Shown: positions 17,868 to 27,204, numbered from the stretch's first letter. The stretch: DNA of 51,304 nucleotides from Bacteroidota bacterium (GCA_947505205.1 CANNKD010000005.1:1-51304), one strand, 5' to 3'. Program-made: numbers and translations. The notes: generated by a model not told the origin, from the letters alone.

Positions 17868-19049
17868 CTATCTCGTCAGATTGAAGGTTATGGTCTCTGT
17901 TGTTTTACTCTTCCCTTGCGAATCTGGATCGGTATAATTTCTTGTTATTGTTTGCTTCAGGCTTTTTTGATAGGGGCTACCCGGAAAAGGACCGAGAGAC
18001 CGATCGCATGAAACCGGATAGGTGGCATTCTGTTCTTTATTAAAACTCTCGTCATACGGGCATCCCGAATTTTTCTCCTCTGTTTTTTTTGTATATTTAC
18101 CAGGCTCCGAAATAGCTTTCACTGTAATGGTATAATTATTTGCCAGTGTATCAAACTTGATTCTGATCAGAGCAGAGCAGTTTTCATATTCATTCGGTGT
18201 GAGTGGTATGGTTTTAGTTGCACTGTATGTTTCTGTAATCACAGTGCTGCTGTTCTTATCTGCATGGCCAGGTTCAAACAGGTCAACTTTTACTCCGTCT
18301 ATCATTTTACAACAGTGATCACAAGTGTTGTGCTCGGTCATTTTTTTACTATTATCGATGGTACAATTAACACCGGAGGAGCCTTGATAGCGTTTGTCCT
18401 TTTTAAATGTCCACGTTTGTATTGTTTTGTTCTCCTCTTTTTTTGTGGCTTTAAATTCGCAATCCTGATTTGGCAAGCCTGTACGCTCCTCGCTATCCTT
18501 AAATGTAGTTACTGAGGTAAAAGATAGATCTCCTTTGTAGGCACAAATTTCCATCACCAATAAATCTTTAACCAATTTTTCGGCGAATTTTGCCATATCT
18601 TCATACATATTACTTAAATCAGTTTTTGTCACATGTTTCCCGCTTACTTTTCCTCTTCGCATACCTATAGCACTTTCACCCAAATAATAGTCCTCACCAA
18701 GCTTTGTGATAGTTAGGCATATCTTAATATCACATTTAAAAAATCCCATGATATACTCAAAATCATCTTCCTGAAGGCCATAAACATGTACCCGAAACGT
18801 CTCTTTTACTATCATTGCTGTGATAGTACCGCGTGTAATAGTTTTAGCACACTTTATTTCTTTCTCGATGGCAGTTGAAACGATAGCTTCAAATATGCTC
18901 ATTTGTTCATTCCTTTCCTCTGTATTAGCACCTTCTGCCGCATCAATCCCCCAGATTAAAATGAGAGGTTTTTCAGGTAAAGAACCCAATTGAGCATTTG
19001 CGATTACTGTTGTAAATAACAATAATAATGATATAATTATTTTTTTCAT
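17868..19049 (-). CDS. Exported cysteine-rich protein of unknown function
   Basis: I do not recognise this 393-residue protein. A signal peptide ends VIANAQ at about residue 19. Residues 25-190 form a mixed alpha/beta region (LILIWGIDAAEG, MGFFKCDIKICLTI). The rest is beta-rich with Thr/Lys-rich stretches and many cysteines, including DHCCKM, which suggests disulphides outside the cytoplasm. No sorting domain or lipobox is present, so periplasm or outer-membrane association is likely. Its ATG overlaps the stop of the leucine-rich-repeat gene by 4 bases, placing it last in a three-gene operon of exported proteins. Confidence 0.75.
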   Translation of the reverse strand: MKKIIISLLLLFTTVIANAQLGSLPEKPLILIWGIDAAEGANTEERNEQMSIFEAIVSTAIEKEIKCAKTITRGTITAMIVKETFRVHVYGLQEDDFEYIMGFFKCDIKICLTITKLGEDYYLGESAIGMRRGKVSGKHVTKTDLSNMYEDMAKFAEKLVKDLLVMEICAYKGDLSFTSVTTFKDSEERTGLPNQDCEFKATKKEENKTIQTWTFKKDKRYQGSSGVNCTIDNSKKMTEHNTCDHCCKMIDGVKVDLFEPGHADKNSSTVITETYSATKTIPLTPNEYENCSALIRIKFDTLANNYTITVKAISEPGKYTKKTEEKNSGCPYDESFNKEQNATYPVSCDRSLGPFPGSPYQKSLKQTITRNYTDPDSQGKSKTTETITFNLTR

Positions 19050-19822
19050 TTTAGTAAGATTTGACAGTTTGGTAAGAGTTTTTGAATGCGGGCTTGTTCC
19101 TGGGTACTAATCTGCGTATTGGCGATACCTAGTTTTTTAAGTTTTTTCAATGCTCCGATTGTTTCAGGAAGTTCATGAATGGGATTAGCATCGATGTACA
19201 GCTCTTCCAGTTGTGTTAAATCACCAATGGACACAGGTAATTTAGAGATGTTGTTCCCAAACAAAGCCAGTGTTCTCAGATTTTTCAAACTTCCAATCTC
19301 ATTCGGGATTTCAGAAATCCCTTCTTTATCCCTTATCAGAAATAATTGATTGATATTTCTTGAAGAGAGCATAGTAAAGAGAGCATTTAAATCGACAGGA
19401 ATCGCCTTGCCATTTCCTGTTATAAAGAGCAAATCGATATTGGTTGGCAGTTCAAACCCATTTTTAGTTAAAAAGCGAGGGTCCGGATGATCCAGGTTTA
19501 TCGCTAAAACAGGTAAAAGCTGCATAAATTCGAAATCGATAGAGGTGGTGTCACCTTCGTCTAACTCTGCCAAAATCTCTTCTTCCAGTTTTCCCGTATT
19601 GTATGGGTCTGATACTTCATTGCCCGCTACTCTCATGGCTGAATCGAATTGTACAGCGAACATATCTCTTAATTCTTTTTCTGCCTTCATTAAGGCATCA
19701 GGATCAGTGGGGTCATATTTTATCCCCAGGCTGTCTAAAAAATGTTGGCCTTCTTTGTCAATCTGAGCAAATGCTGAGGTGGTGAGCAGCAAGGCAAAAA
19801 CGATGGTAATTAGCGTTTTCAT
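19046..19822 (-). CDS. Exported leucine-rich repeat protein
   Basis: This 258-residue protein has a signal peptide ending SAFAQ at about residue 19. An acidic helical region follows (about 20-130), then at least three leucine-rich repeats at about 165-240 (LKNLRTLALFGNNISKLP, LTQLEELYIDANPIHELP, LKKLKKLGIANTQIS) of the ribonuclease-inhibitor/Ras-suppressor-like spacing of 23. Such repeats usually bind a protein partner. It sits between two unknown exported proteins, starting 13 bases after the upstream stop and overlapping the downstream start, so the three products probably act together. Confidence 0.82.
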   Translation of the reverse strand: MKTLITIVFALLLTTSAFAQIDKEGQHFLDSLGIKYDPTDPDALMKAEKELRDMFAVQFDSAMRVAGNEVSDPYNTGKLEEEILAELDEGDTTSIDFEFMQLLPVLAINLDHPDPRFLTKNGFELPTNIDLLFITGNGKAIPVDLNALFTMLSSRNINQLFLIRDKEGISEIPNEIGSLKNLRTLALFGNNISKLPVSIGDLTQLEELYIDANPIHELPETIGALKKLKKLGIANTQISTQEQARIQKLLPNCQILLK

Positions 19823-19835
19823 GAATTGATTTATT

Positions 19836-20849
19836 TTAGTTTACATCCAGCAATTTTCTTAAATCACTGCCTTTCAAACCTTGTATGAATTCCCAAACCC
19901 GCTGGGCATCTATGCCGCCATAGCCCTGTTCATCGGCATGGCCCTCAATGGAGATTGTGATAAGTTGTACACTTGTGCGCGGAAGTGAGGGATTGAAATA
20001 TTCAGGATTAATTCTATATAGTGGTGCTGCTGTTGAGTCTTCTTCCAGACTGCATATCTGAGTTAGTGGCCTTTCAGTATTTCCATTGATATATGCCGGC
20101 AAGCCCATCATTTCAGGTGGAATGGCAGCTATTTCACTTTTTAAAGCATCAATCACCATCTGGGGAGTGATACCTTCCTTGAATGAAGCATTATAATAAG
20201 ACAACATTTTTTGGGTGTATTCCAGGTTGGTGATGGGTAGCCAGAGCTTACGATCATTGCTTGTTACCACAATCCGGTTTTCGTAGTAACCATCGTAAAG
20301 AAAAACTCCGCTACCCAAATCCTGTATTTTTTTGGGGAGCGAAAATATTTCTTTATACTGCTTCATCGCTTGTTTATCATTCAATGGATCGAAATTCATC
20401 GACGACTCAAAAGCCATCGTTATATCATTGGTTCTCAATTTTATATATGATACCTCGGTACAGTTGTGATCTATCTTCCCCTTTTGAAAGAAAAGGGTGC
20501 AAAAAGGGATAAAGATTTCAGCTTTTACGCTTTCTCTGACATCAATTGGTTTCGACCCATGGTCATAGTGATTGTAAGCAGCTCGCGACTCTACATTCAA
20601 AACTACACCCAGCGGATTTTGGGCTACCGGTTGCCGATGCAGGTAATTGACCAATTTTTCGGTAGTGCTGTGGTATTTCTGCAATTCAGTGGCAGTCATT
20701 TTGTAATATCGTTCCCCAAACCATTCACCCGAAAGGTTATTGTTAGTATATATCCATTTACCGGGATAGGTGGCTAAGTCTTCTGTATCCTGAGATATTG
20801 CTATGTATGAAAAACTGACAACAAGAAAAGCGATAATGATGTATTTCAT
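19836..20849 (-). CDS. Exported protein of unknown function, first gene of a three-gene operon
   Basis: This 337-residue protein has a signal peptide ending YIAISQ at about residue 19 and no recognised domain. It begins with ATYPGKWIYTNNNLSG, an opening reminiscent of small beta-barrel lipocalin-like proteins, but this is weak. Further on, LWLPITNLEYTQKMLSYYN and EIAAIPPEMMGLPAYI look like an alpha/beta domain, and the C-terminus reads IEGHADEQGYGGIDAQRV. It leads the operon with the leucine-rich-repeat and cysteine-rich proteins. No operator like those at 23.1 kb was found upstream. Confidence 0.7.
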   Translation of the reverse strand: MKYIIIAFLVVSFSYIAISQDTEDLATYPGKWIYTNNNLSGEWFGERYYKMTATELQKYHSTTEKLVNYLHRQPVAQNPLGVVLNVESRAAYNHYDHGSKPIDVRESVKAEIFIPFCTLFFQKGKIDHNCTEVSYIKLRTNDITMAFESSMNFDPLNDKQAMKQYKEIFSLPKKIQDLGSGVFLYDGYYENRIVVTSNDRKLWLPITNLEYTQKMLSYYNASFKEGITPQMVIDALKSEIAAIPPEMMGLPAYINGNTERPLTQICSLEEDSTAAPLYRINPEYFNPSLPRTSVQLITISIEGHADEQGYGGIDAQRVWEFIQGLKGSDLRKLLDVN

Positions 20850-20943
20850 AGTTTTATTTTTTTGTTAATTGGCGAATGAAAATTGTTCACAGATCATTAA
20901 CTATTGTCATTTTCTGTAAAATACAATAATTTCATTAATTAAC

Positions 20944-20977
20944 AATATTTCAACCCGACTTGTCGGGTTGAAATATT
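20944..20977 (-). terminator. Perfect 16-bp hairpin, probable terminator of the 226-residue protein gene
   Basis: AATATTTCAACCCGAC (20944-20959) pairs without mismatch with the sequence ending AAATATT at 20977, leaving a 2-base loop. It lies 70 bases beyond the stop codon of the gene at 21048-21728 and before the next minus-strand gene. The AT-rich outer stem can supply the U-run on either strand. Confidence 0.7.
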
Positions 20978-21047
20978 TTACTAAATCTGTGGCATTTATA
21001 TTTTTGGATTTAATTAATCAGTGGCTGAGTAGTTACTTAAATTTCAA

Positions 21048-21728
21048 TCACTTAATCTCTGTCAATTCAGTGTATGACTGCAACTTGCCTTTGTCGTAGA
21101 TTTCTGTTTTAACAATTCCTACTCCTTTTGCATACCATTCGATATTATTGGTTTTTACCTTCATTCCCATCGCGGTGGCGGTTACATCGCTCGTTAACTT
21201 GTAGCTTTTAAAAGTGCCGGCCTTAACTGTAACATCTTCAATAGCTTCAACTTTCCGGTTTGTAACCTGAGCTGACATTTTCATGTTGATGTACCCCATG
21301 TTCATTGACATTTCAATATTTGCATCGGGAAGTACATCACCGGGGTCCGGATTGGAAGGAATCTCCATATTATTCCCCTTGATTTGAACATCGGCTGGAA
21401 TTTGCCCGTCCTTTTGGAAGGCTGATTTATTGATAAAATTTCCCATGTCAAAATAAAGCTTGTCGCCTTTCTTGTGGATGGTAATATCTTCTTTGAACAA
21501 TAGTTCATCTTTTGGATCAATCGATTCGCACAAATAGGTGATATCCATGTCGTTACCATCTACACTTACATGTTTGATGGTATTTCTTACCATGTTGGTG
21601 ACTTTATCTTTTTTATCGAAAGCTTTGTAAACCAGAACAGTACCTTCTTTAGTTGGGAAGAAAATTTCCTGAGCATTGGATACCATTCCGCTGAGGATTA
21701 TTGCTGTGAAAACAAATAGTTTTTTCAT
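21048..21728 (-). CDS. Exported DUF3108/TapB-like protein
   Basis: This 226-residue protein has a signal peptide ending VSNAQ at about residue 19. The pattern is that of the DUF3108/TapB-like group: an early EIFFPTKEGTVLVYK, a late AGTFKSYKLTSDV, and then WYAKGVGIVKTEIYDKGKL. These are beta-rich envelope proteins of unknown biochemical role. The gene lies 90 bases after the ompA-like gene on the same strand, with a CACATAG/CTATGTG hairpin between them. It may share that gene's promoter by read-through. A strong hairpin ends the unit on the left. Confidence 0.7.
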   Translation of the reverse strand: MKKLFVFTAIILSGMVSNAQEIFFPTKEGTVLVYKAFDKKDKVTNMVRNTIKHVSVDGNDMDITYLCESIDPKDELLFKEDITIHKKGDKLYFDMGNFINKSAFQKDGQIPADVQIKGNNMEIPSNPDPGDVLPDANIEMSMNMGYINMKMSAQVTNRKVEAIEDVTVKAGTFKSYKLTSDVTATAMGMKVKTNNIEWYAKGVGIVKTEIYDKGKLQSYTELTEIK

Positions 21729-21768
21729 AATGATTAATTTTTTTTAATTACTGCATTGGCACTTAAGT

Positions 21769-21787
21769 CACATAGTTTTTCTATGTG
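21769..21787. repeat. Short hairpin in an intergenic repeat-like stretch
   Basis: CACATAG (21769-21775) pairs with CTATGTG (21781-21787) around TTTTT, and a further CTATGTG follows at 21800. It lies between the ompA-like gene and the TapB-like gene. No U-run follows on the minus strand, so processing or attenuation is as likely as termination. Confidence 0.4.
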
Positions 21788-21818
21788 TTTTAATTGTGTC
21801 TATGTGGTTTTATAATGT

Positions 21819-23114
21819 TTATAATTTGATGAATTCTACCCTACGGTTCAGTGCTTTATTTACAGGAATGTCGTTAGGTGCAACAGGCTTAGATTCGCCT
21901 AATCCGTCGGTTGTCAATTGGTCGGCTTTCACTCCAAAAGAGTTAACCAATACGGCTTTAACCGATGCCGCTCTGCGTTTCGATAAATCCATGTTTTTGG
22001 CATCATCGCCATCAGAATCTGTATGGCCAAATATTTTAACTTTTACATCTGGCACTTCGTTCAAAATACCTGCTATTTCTTTCAGCGTTCCATACGATTC
22101 TGGTTTTACAACGTCCTTATTTACATCAAAATAGATACCATAGGTAACCAATTTCCCGTCTGTCAACAGTTTGTTGCGCATATCGGGTAAGCCAGCTGCA
22201 ATCCTGAAATTGCTTACCATCATAATAGCCGATTCCCACAATTCAAATCGCATCATATTGCATTGAAAACCTGGCTTGAAAACTTTGGGTAAATCAAAAA
22301 CTTTAACCTGATCGAGGTAAACTCTGAGTCGGGTTTTCTGCACCCAAAATGAAAGGCGATATTTTTTACCTGGTTCCATCGTAGCATTCTCTTTCATACC
22401 ATCAATTGTATATCCGGTTTCGTCATAAGCACTATACGAACTGCGGGAACCAAAACTCATTTTAACACCTCCTATTCCAGGAACAGCTCCTCCTTCGCTG
22501 AGATCCTTAGGGTCATTCGCTCCGTAGAGGTAAAATCCATACTCATAAAAAGTATTACCTTCATCCATAGGAAAAGTAATTACGTCAAACTCTATCGTAT
22601 AATTATCTGGCAATTTTATTCCTTCATTAAGAGCAATACAGCCAGAGCCCTGCATATTTAACCAGTTGCCCGGGTAAAGATTGGTAGTAACCACTTCCGC
22701 GGAAGAGTTTGTATTCCAGTTTGGCGGAAAATCGCCAACAGCAACTTCTGTGAAGTCATCGTAAAAAATTACTTTTTCACCCGGAATAAAATCGAACTTG
22801 GAATATGAAGCCAGCGAAGATTTTGTATCAGTGGCAGGTTTTACATCCTGTAAATCAGGCTTTTGTCCTTCTGAGTCATTTTCATTTACTTGTGCATCGG
22901 CCTCTTCTTCTTCGGTAGGCTTTTTTTTCTTCTTGAAGAGATTTTTTACGCCATCTTCAACTTGGTTAAGGCCTTCATCAACTCCTTGATCGACCTTGTT
23001 GTTGGCTCTGTTGTTGGTTTGATCCTTTACTTTACCTTCGATGTCTATTTGGGCATTTACGTTAAAAAATGCCACACAAAAAATAAATGCGAATAAAATT
23101 TTAGAAGCTTTCAT
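21819..23114 (-). CDS. OmpA-family peptidoglycan-binding outer-membrane protein
   Basis: This 431-residue protein has a signal peptide ending FNVNAQ. Three parts follow: an Asn/Lys-rich segment with repeated KKKKK and an acidic patch (about 25-85), a jelly-roll/lectin-like domain (about 100-300; NYTIEFDVITF), and a C-terminal OmpA/MotB domain (about 318-431). The peptidoglycan-binding helix is visible in GHTDSDG and MDLSKRRAASV, with the conserved Asp and Arg. It should anchor a surface or periplasmic module to the wall. Upstream lie a TAATTTTA box and an 18-bp dyad shared with the divergent sensor kinase gene. Confidence 0.88.
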   Translation of the reverse strand: MKASKILFAFIFCVAFFNVNAQIDIEGKVKDQTNNRANNKVDQGVDEGLNQVEDGVKNLFKKKKKPTEEEEADAQVNENDSEGQKPDLQDVKPATDTKSSLASYSKFDFIPGEKVIFYDDFTEVAVGDFPPNWNTNSSAEVVTTNLYPGNWLNMQGSGCIALNEGIKLPDNYTIEFDVITFPMDEGNTFYEYGFYLYGANDPKDLSEGGAVPGIGGVKMSFGSRSSYSAYDETGYTIDGMKENATMEPGKKYRLSFWVQKTRLRVYLDQVKVFDLPKVFKPGFQCNMMRFELWESAIMMVSNFRIAAGLPDMRNKLLTDGKLVTYGIYFDVNKDVVKPESYGTLKEIAGILNEVPDVKVKIFGHTDSDGDDAKNMDLSKRRAASVKAVLVNSFGVKADQLTTDGLGESKPVAPNDIPVNKALNRRVEFIKL

Positions 23115-23141
23115 ACTTTTGATTTATGGGTTTTTATGAAG

Positions 23142-23188
23142 TAAAATTAGGTAGTCGCAAAAGTTTGAATATCCCCTAAAAAGGTGAT
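23142..23188 (-). promoter_or_regulatory. Dyad operator plus -7 box, ompA-like gene
   Basis: The dyad ATCCCCT-N4-AGGTGAT (23171-23188, one mismatch from perfect symmetry) is followed on the minus strand by a 21-base spacer and TAATTTTA (23149-23142). The ATG is 27 bases further on. No -33 element is evident, which fits an activator-dependent promoter. Two other copies have the same layout. Confidence 0.65.
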
Positions 23189-23206
23189 TTTACTATATTT
23201 TCTAAA

Positions 23207-23253
23207 ATCCCCTTTTTAAGTGATATTTGGTTGATTGAATGGAGGTAGTTTTG
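23207..23253 (+). promoter_or_regulatory. Dyad operator plus -7 box, TPR sensor kinase gene
   Basis: ATCCCCT-TTTT-AAGTGAT (23207-23224) is followed by exactly 21 bases and then TAGTTTTG (23246-23253), a perfect TAnnTTTG. This places the transcription start after the ATG at 23239 and supports translation from 23275. The site would let the kinase operon regulate itself. Confidence 0.68.
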
Positions 23254-23274
23254 TTAATGATTAATGATCAGTTT

Positions 23275-25194
23275 ATGCGTAGAAATCGTTTTGTTTTCCG
23301 TTTTATTGTTGCTCTATTTGCCGGTTATCTAATTGTCAATCAGATTAATGCTCAATCAACACAAGATGATAATGCATTAATTGATGGGTTGCTTGCAAAA
23401 AAAATAGAATCTATTACCGTCCACCATCAGGATTCTATCCTAATTAACGAATCTCTGCAAAAGGCTGCAAAATATTCTGAAGTCCGCAATGATTCAGCTC
23501 TTATATATGTAGATAAGGCTATTGTTCAGGCTGAAAAAGCTGGGTTATTTTCCAAAATATCGGTTGCTCTGCAAAAAAAAGGGCATTATTATGAGATCAA
23601 AGAAGATTATAAAACCGCAAGTTCGTGTTTTATAAATGCACTGAAAATTGAAGAAAAGCATAAAAATGACAAAAGGATAGCCGATTTAAACGACGAACTC
23701 GGAGGCATCTATTTCTTTCAGGAAATATTTCCTAAATCGCTTGCTTATTATCAGGAAGCTTTGGTAAGGTATCAAAAATTAAATGATACTATCGGTATGG
23801 CAAAAGTTATGGGTCATATTGGTTCGTTATATAATTCGCGCGAATATTGCGAGAAACGATCTCTTGAACAAAAACAAACGGATAACGAAATGGCCTTGGA
23901 TTATAATCTGAAATCCTTATATTTTTTCGAAATGAAGCACTTTCAGAAGGGAATTATTCATTCGTGGTTAAACATCGGTAATGTTTATCGATGCTTAGGA
24001 AAGCCTGCACAAGCATTGGGCTATGTTGAAAAAGCACTTGATTATTATCGGAGTAAAGATGATATTGAAAACATAGCCAGAACACTTTATACGATGGGAC
24101 TTGTTTACAATAGGTTGATGAAGTATGATTTGGCATTGAATTGCTTGAACGAAGCCAAAGAACTTGATTTACGTTATAATTGTACCGATGGTATTCAATT
24201 TCTGTATGAGCAGATGGCACAAACCTATGTCAACAAGAAAGATTATAAAAATGCCTACGACTATTACCTCAAATACATGATCATTCGCGATTCGGTTTAC
24301 AACAACGAAAAATCGAAACAGATTTTTGAACTGGAAACAAAATATCAGACCAAAAAAAAGCAGGGTGAGATTGAAAACCTAACCTTGGTAAAGCAACAAC
24401 GAACTCTGGTTATATACATCCTAATTGCCTCGTTATTAATAGTTTCATTGCTAAGTTGGATGTATTACAGAAACATAAGAAACAAAAAAATTATTGCCGA
24501 TCAAAAGCTTGAAATCAAAGAAAAACAGTTGCTTGAACTCGAAAAAGAACGTCAGCTGGTTGCTGCTATATCGGTATTGCAAGGCGAAGAAGCCGAGCGT
24601 GCACGTTTAGCCGGTGATTTGCACGATGGTTTGGGCGGATTGCTTTCGGGTGTCAAATTAAAATTATCATTCATGAAAGAAAATGCTATTATTACCAGTG
24701 AAAATCTGGCACATTTTAATCATGCACTCGACTTGTTGGATGCTTCAATCACCGAGATGAGGCGGGTTGCACACAATCTAATGCCTGAAACGCTGATGCA
24801 TTATGGATTACGAACTGCCTTGAACGATTTCATCAAACAGGTTACTCCTGAAGAATCACCCCTGATAAGGTTCAACACGTTTGGAGAAGATTTGCGATTT
24901 GACAAAGAACTGGAAATTACAGTTTACCGTGTCACTCAGGAACTGGTGACCAACGCCGTTAAGCATGCCCAAGCTAAACTAATAGATATTCAGTTGTTTA
25001 CCGAAAAAGAACGAATTTGTGTTCAGGTGATCGACAATGGGATGGGCTTTGATCCAATAAAACCTGACTCTTCAAAAAAAGGAAACGGGCTGAAGAATAT
25101 TCAGGACAGAGTTACGGCATTTAATGGCCAATTTGAAATACTTAGTCAACCGGGAAAAGGAACAGAATGTACAATGGAATTTATATTATCTTAG
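23275..25194 (+). CDS. TPR-containing sensor histidine kinase (NarX/DesK-type)
   Basis: From the ATG at 23275 the protein has 639 residues. This start gives a proper signal peptide (MRRNRFVFRF ... NQINAQ), and the promoter box lies downstream of the alternative ATG at 23239. Tetratricopeptide repeats fill about 60-340 and should lie in the periplasm. A membrane helix spans about 377-397 (IYILIASLLIVSLLSW), then a coiled coil, a HisKA_3 dimerisation domain with H450 (GDLHDGLGGLL) and a HATPase domain (ELVTNAVKHA, DNGMGFDP). It should phosphorylate the LuxR-type regulator encoded 29 bases downstream. The TPR ligand is unknown. Confidence 0.9.
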   Translation: MRRNRFVFRFIVALFAGYLIVNQINAQSTQDDNALIDGLLAKKIESITVHHQDSILINESLQKAAKYSEVRNDSALIYVDKAIVQAEKAGLFSKISVALQKKGHYYEIKEDYKTASSCFINALKIEEKHKNDKRIADLNDELGGIYFFQEIFPKSLAYYQEALVRYQKLNDTIGMAKVMGHIGSLYNSREYCEKRSLEQKQTDNEMALDYNLKSLYFFEMKHFQKGIIHSWLNIGNVYRCLGKPAQALGYVEKALDYYRSKDDIENIARTLYTMGLVYNRLMKYDLALNCLNEAKELDLRYNCTDGIQFLYEQMAQTYVNKKDYKNAYDYYLKYMIIRDSVYNNEKSKQIFELETKYQTKKKQGEIENLTLVKQQRTLVIYILIASLLIVSLLSWMYYRNIRNKKIIADQKLEIKEKQLLELEKERQLVAAISVLQGEEAERARLAGDLHDGLGGLLSGVKLKLSFMKENAIITSENLAHFNHALDLLDASITEMRRVAHNLMPETLMHYGLRTALNDFIKQVTPEESPLIRFNTFGEDLRFDKELEITVYRVTQELVTNAVKHAQAKLIDIQLFTEKERICVQVIDNGMGFDPIKPDSSKKGNGLKNIQDRVTAFNGQFEILSQPGKGTECTMEFILS

Positions 25195-25223
25195 GGCGAT
25201 CATAATGCTAAAATAAATCGTTG

Positions 25224-25859
25224 ATGTCGCAACTTATCCTGATTGTAGAAGACCACCCGATTGTAAGCGAAAGCCTAACCAGAATTATTACAGATTCAGA
25301 CTTGAATATTAAGTGTTTACATGCCAGCAATGCCGCAAAAGGACTTGCTTGCCTCAATGGAAATTCATTCGATTTAATCATGCTAGACATCAACTTACCT
25401 GATATGAATGGCATTGAATTTTGCAAAATTGCCAAATCGAGATTTCCGGATATAAAAATATTAGCCATTACTACGGTTGCCCAACGCCATGTGGTAGAAA
25501 AGATGCTTCATCAGGGGGCTGACGGATTCATCCTTAAAACTTCGGATATTGATGATATTATTGGAGGTATCCGCCATATTTTAAGCGGGAAACAACTTTA
25601 TTTGGGCAAAGGGGTGAAAGAACTCTTGAAAGGGATTTCGCAGGAAAACAGCGATTTGCCTATGATTACTAAACGCGAAAGTGAAATTCTGAAATTAATA
25701 GCTGACGGATTAACCAATCAGGAAATTGCTATCCAGCTCTTCATCAGTACTTTTACAGTAGATAGTCACCGCAAAAATCTTTTACTGAAATTCAATGCAA
25801 AAAACACAGCAACACTGGTTAAAATCGTTGTTTCTAAAGGGATTATTGATGTGACCTGA
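25224..25859 (+). CDS. LuxR/NarL-family response regulator
   Basis: This 211-residue regulator starts at the ATG at 25224; the TTG just before it is less likely. The receiver domain has the acidic pair ED (9-10), phospho-acceptor D55 (IMLDINLPD), the switch Thr in AITTVAQ and the conserved Lys in GFILKTSD. The C-terminal LuxR helix-turn-helix (about 148-205) reads TKRESEILKLIADGLTNQE. It pairs with the TPR kinase encoded immediately upstream. It is the natural candidate to bind the three dyads at 23171, 23207 and 27235, because NarL-type proteins bind short inverted repeats as dimers. Confidence 0.92.
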   Translation: MSQLILIVEDHPIVSESLTRIITDSDLNIKCLHASNAAKGLACLNGNSFDLIMLDINLPDMNGIEFCKIAKSRFPDIKILAITTVAQRHVVEKMLHQGADGFILKTSDIDDIIGGIRHILSGKQLYLGKGVKELLKGISQENSDLPMITKRESEILKLIADGLTNQEIAIQLFISTFTVDSHRKNLLLKFNAKNTATLVKIVVSKGIIDVT

Positions 25860-25874
25860 GTTGCATAAGTTGTT

Positions 25875-27182
25875 TTAATTTCTGCTAAAATCTTCGGGAT
25901 AATCAAACAATGAATCAGAGATGGGTACATTCTCCTGAATTGTTGTAGCTGTTTCTTCACAAATCAATATGTATTGATTGCAATCAGGACCATCGCTGCA
26001 GGTATATTGTTTTACTTTCAGAAATACTCCCTGCCATTCATACACTTCCAACTTCTCAATACCTGTTTTTATTTCAAAAATAGCACACTCTTTCCCCAGA
26101 AAATTGGCTTTTCCCAGCATCTTTACGGTAGCATCATAAAGCTTATTCTCAAATAAGTAATTTATCTCAGCAATGGATTTGTAGTTATAATTGCTATTTA
26201 CCAAATCGCTTCTGCTCACTGTTTTATTAATGTAATCAACCAGAAACTCACACTCTTCATCCCGAATTTTTCTGTAATGCTTCGATTCGGGTGATAAATT
26301 GTACTCCGAAATTTTTTCTTCCCATTCCCAGACGGATTTTTTGCCCTGATCCTTGCTGTAAAGTATCTTTTTGCCCTCCGCTTTCGTCTGGTAGTAATCC
26401 TTTTTAGTGTTATAATTTACAATGATGGATGAGAATCCGGTAGCTGCCTGTTTGTAGGTTCCATCAAGTTTGTCGCCATCAATCATCCGGTATTTTGCCG
26501 GAACCTGAAAAGCTGAAGGGGAAATTTCAATGTTTTCTTCCAGGCTGGTGGCTTCGATCGTAGATATCAGATTTCCAAGAAAAAAAGTTTTCATGGAAAG
26601 GCAAATGTCATGGTAAACAATATAGATATATTTATTTTTTGAAAGGTAAGCAGGATTCGCCTCAATATACTCGTACACGAAACAGTTACAACCAAGGAAA
26701 GGAGTTTCTCCGGTTTTTGTGAAACTAATAAAATTTTTTTGATTGCTTTTATTGATCTTATTGTGGATCAGGTCTTGTGCCTTCTTGTTAAACCCCACGG
26801 CGATTGTAAAATCAATTTCTTTGGTGTAATCAAATTCTTTGATTTTGCGTTTGGTAACACATCCTTTTGGGTCGTTTAACGAAAATACAGAATCCTCTCG
26901 ATAAATCTGCTGATAGGGTTTGCCCAGGATCTGTATAGTTAATTCATCTATTCTTTCAATTAGAAACAGTGAACCAAAAGCATCAAAGGTTTCGCGAAAC
27001 GATGGATGGCTAACCGTGTCATTACCCATATTCGACTTTAAGTTGTATTGTATGATTGCTGATTTTACCGGATATTTCGGAAGGAATTCATTTTTAGATT
27101 GTTGAGCTGAAATAGTTCCGAATAAGCTTAAGCCAATGAATAGGCTAACAGAAATGACTCTTTTGATTTTGGATATCCACAT
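25875..27182 (-). CDS. Exported protein of unknown function with two similar halves
   Basis: This 435-residue protein has a signal peptide ending TISAQ at about residue 26 and no recognised catalytic motif. Two segments share a layout: one at about 160-235 (TPFLGCNCFVYEYIEA ... SPSAFQVPA) and one at about 360-432 (ANFLGKECAIFEIKTG ... SDSLFDYPED). Each has LG-x-x-C, a core strand pair and a closing S-x-x-F-x-x-P. This resembles a duplicated DUF4412/LolA-like beta domain, which is inference. It converges on the regulator gene with a 15-base gap. Its promoter carries the same dyad operator as the kinase and ompA-like genes, so it is likely a target of that system. Confidence 0.75.
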   Translation of the reverse strand: MWISKIKRVISVSLFIGLSLFGTISAQQSKNEFLPKYPVKSAIIQYNLKSNMGNDTVSHPSFRETFDAFGSLFLIERIDELTIQILGKPYQQIYREDSVFSLNDPKGCVTKRKIKEFDYTKEIDFTIAVGFNKKAQDLIHNKINKSNQKNFISFTKTGETPFLGCNCFVYEYIEANPAYLSKNKYIYIVYHDICLSMKTFFLGNLISTIEATSLEENIEISPSAFQVPAKYRMIDGDKLDGTYKQAATGFSSIIVNYNTKKDYYQTKAEGKKILYSKDQGKKSVWEWEEKISEYNLSPESKHYRKIRDEECEFLVDYINKTVSRSDLVNSNYNYKSIAEINYLFENKLYDATVKMLGKANFLGKECAIFEIKTGIEKLEVYEWQGVFLKVKQYTCSDGPDCNQYILICEETATTIQENVPISDSLFDYPEDFSRN

Positions 27183-27204
27183 AATCTTTACTTTGATCTT
27201 AGTG

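Noticed and set aside
21752-21775. TTGGCAC resembling a sigma-54 -24 element
   Set aside because: There is no GC or GT dinucleotide 10 bases after GG, so the -12 half is missing.
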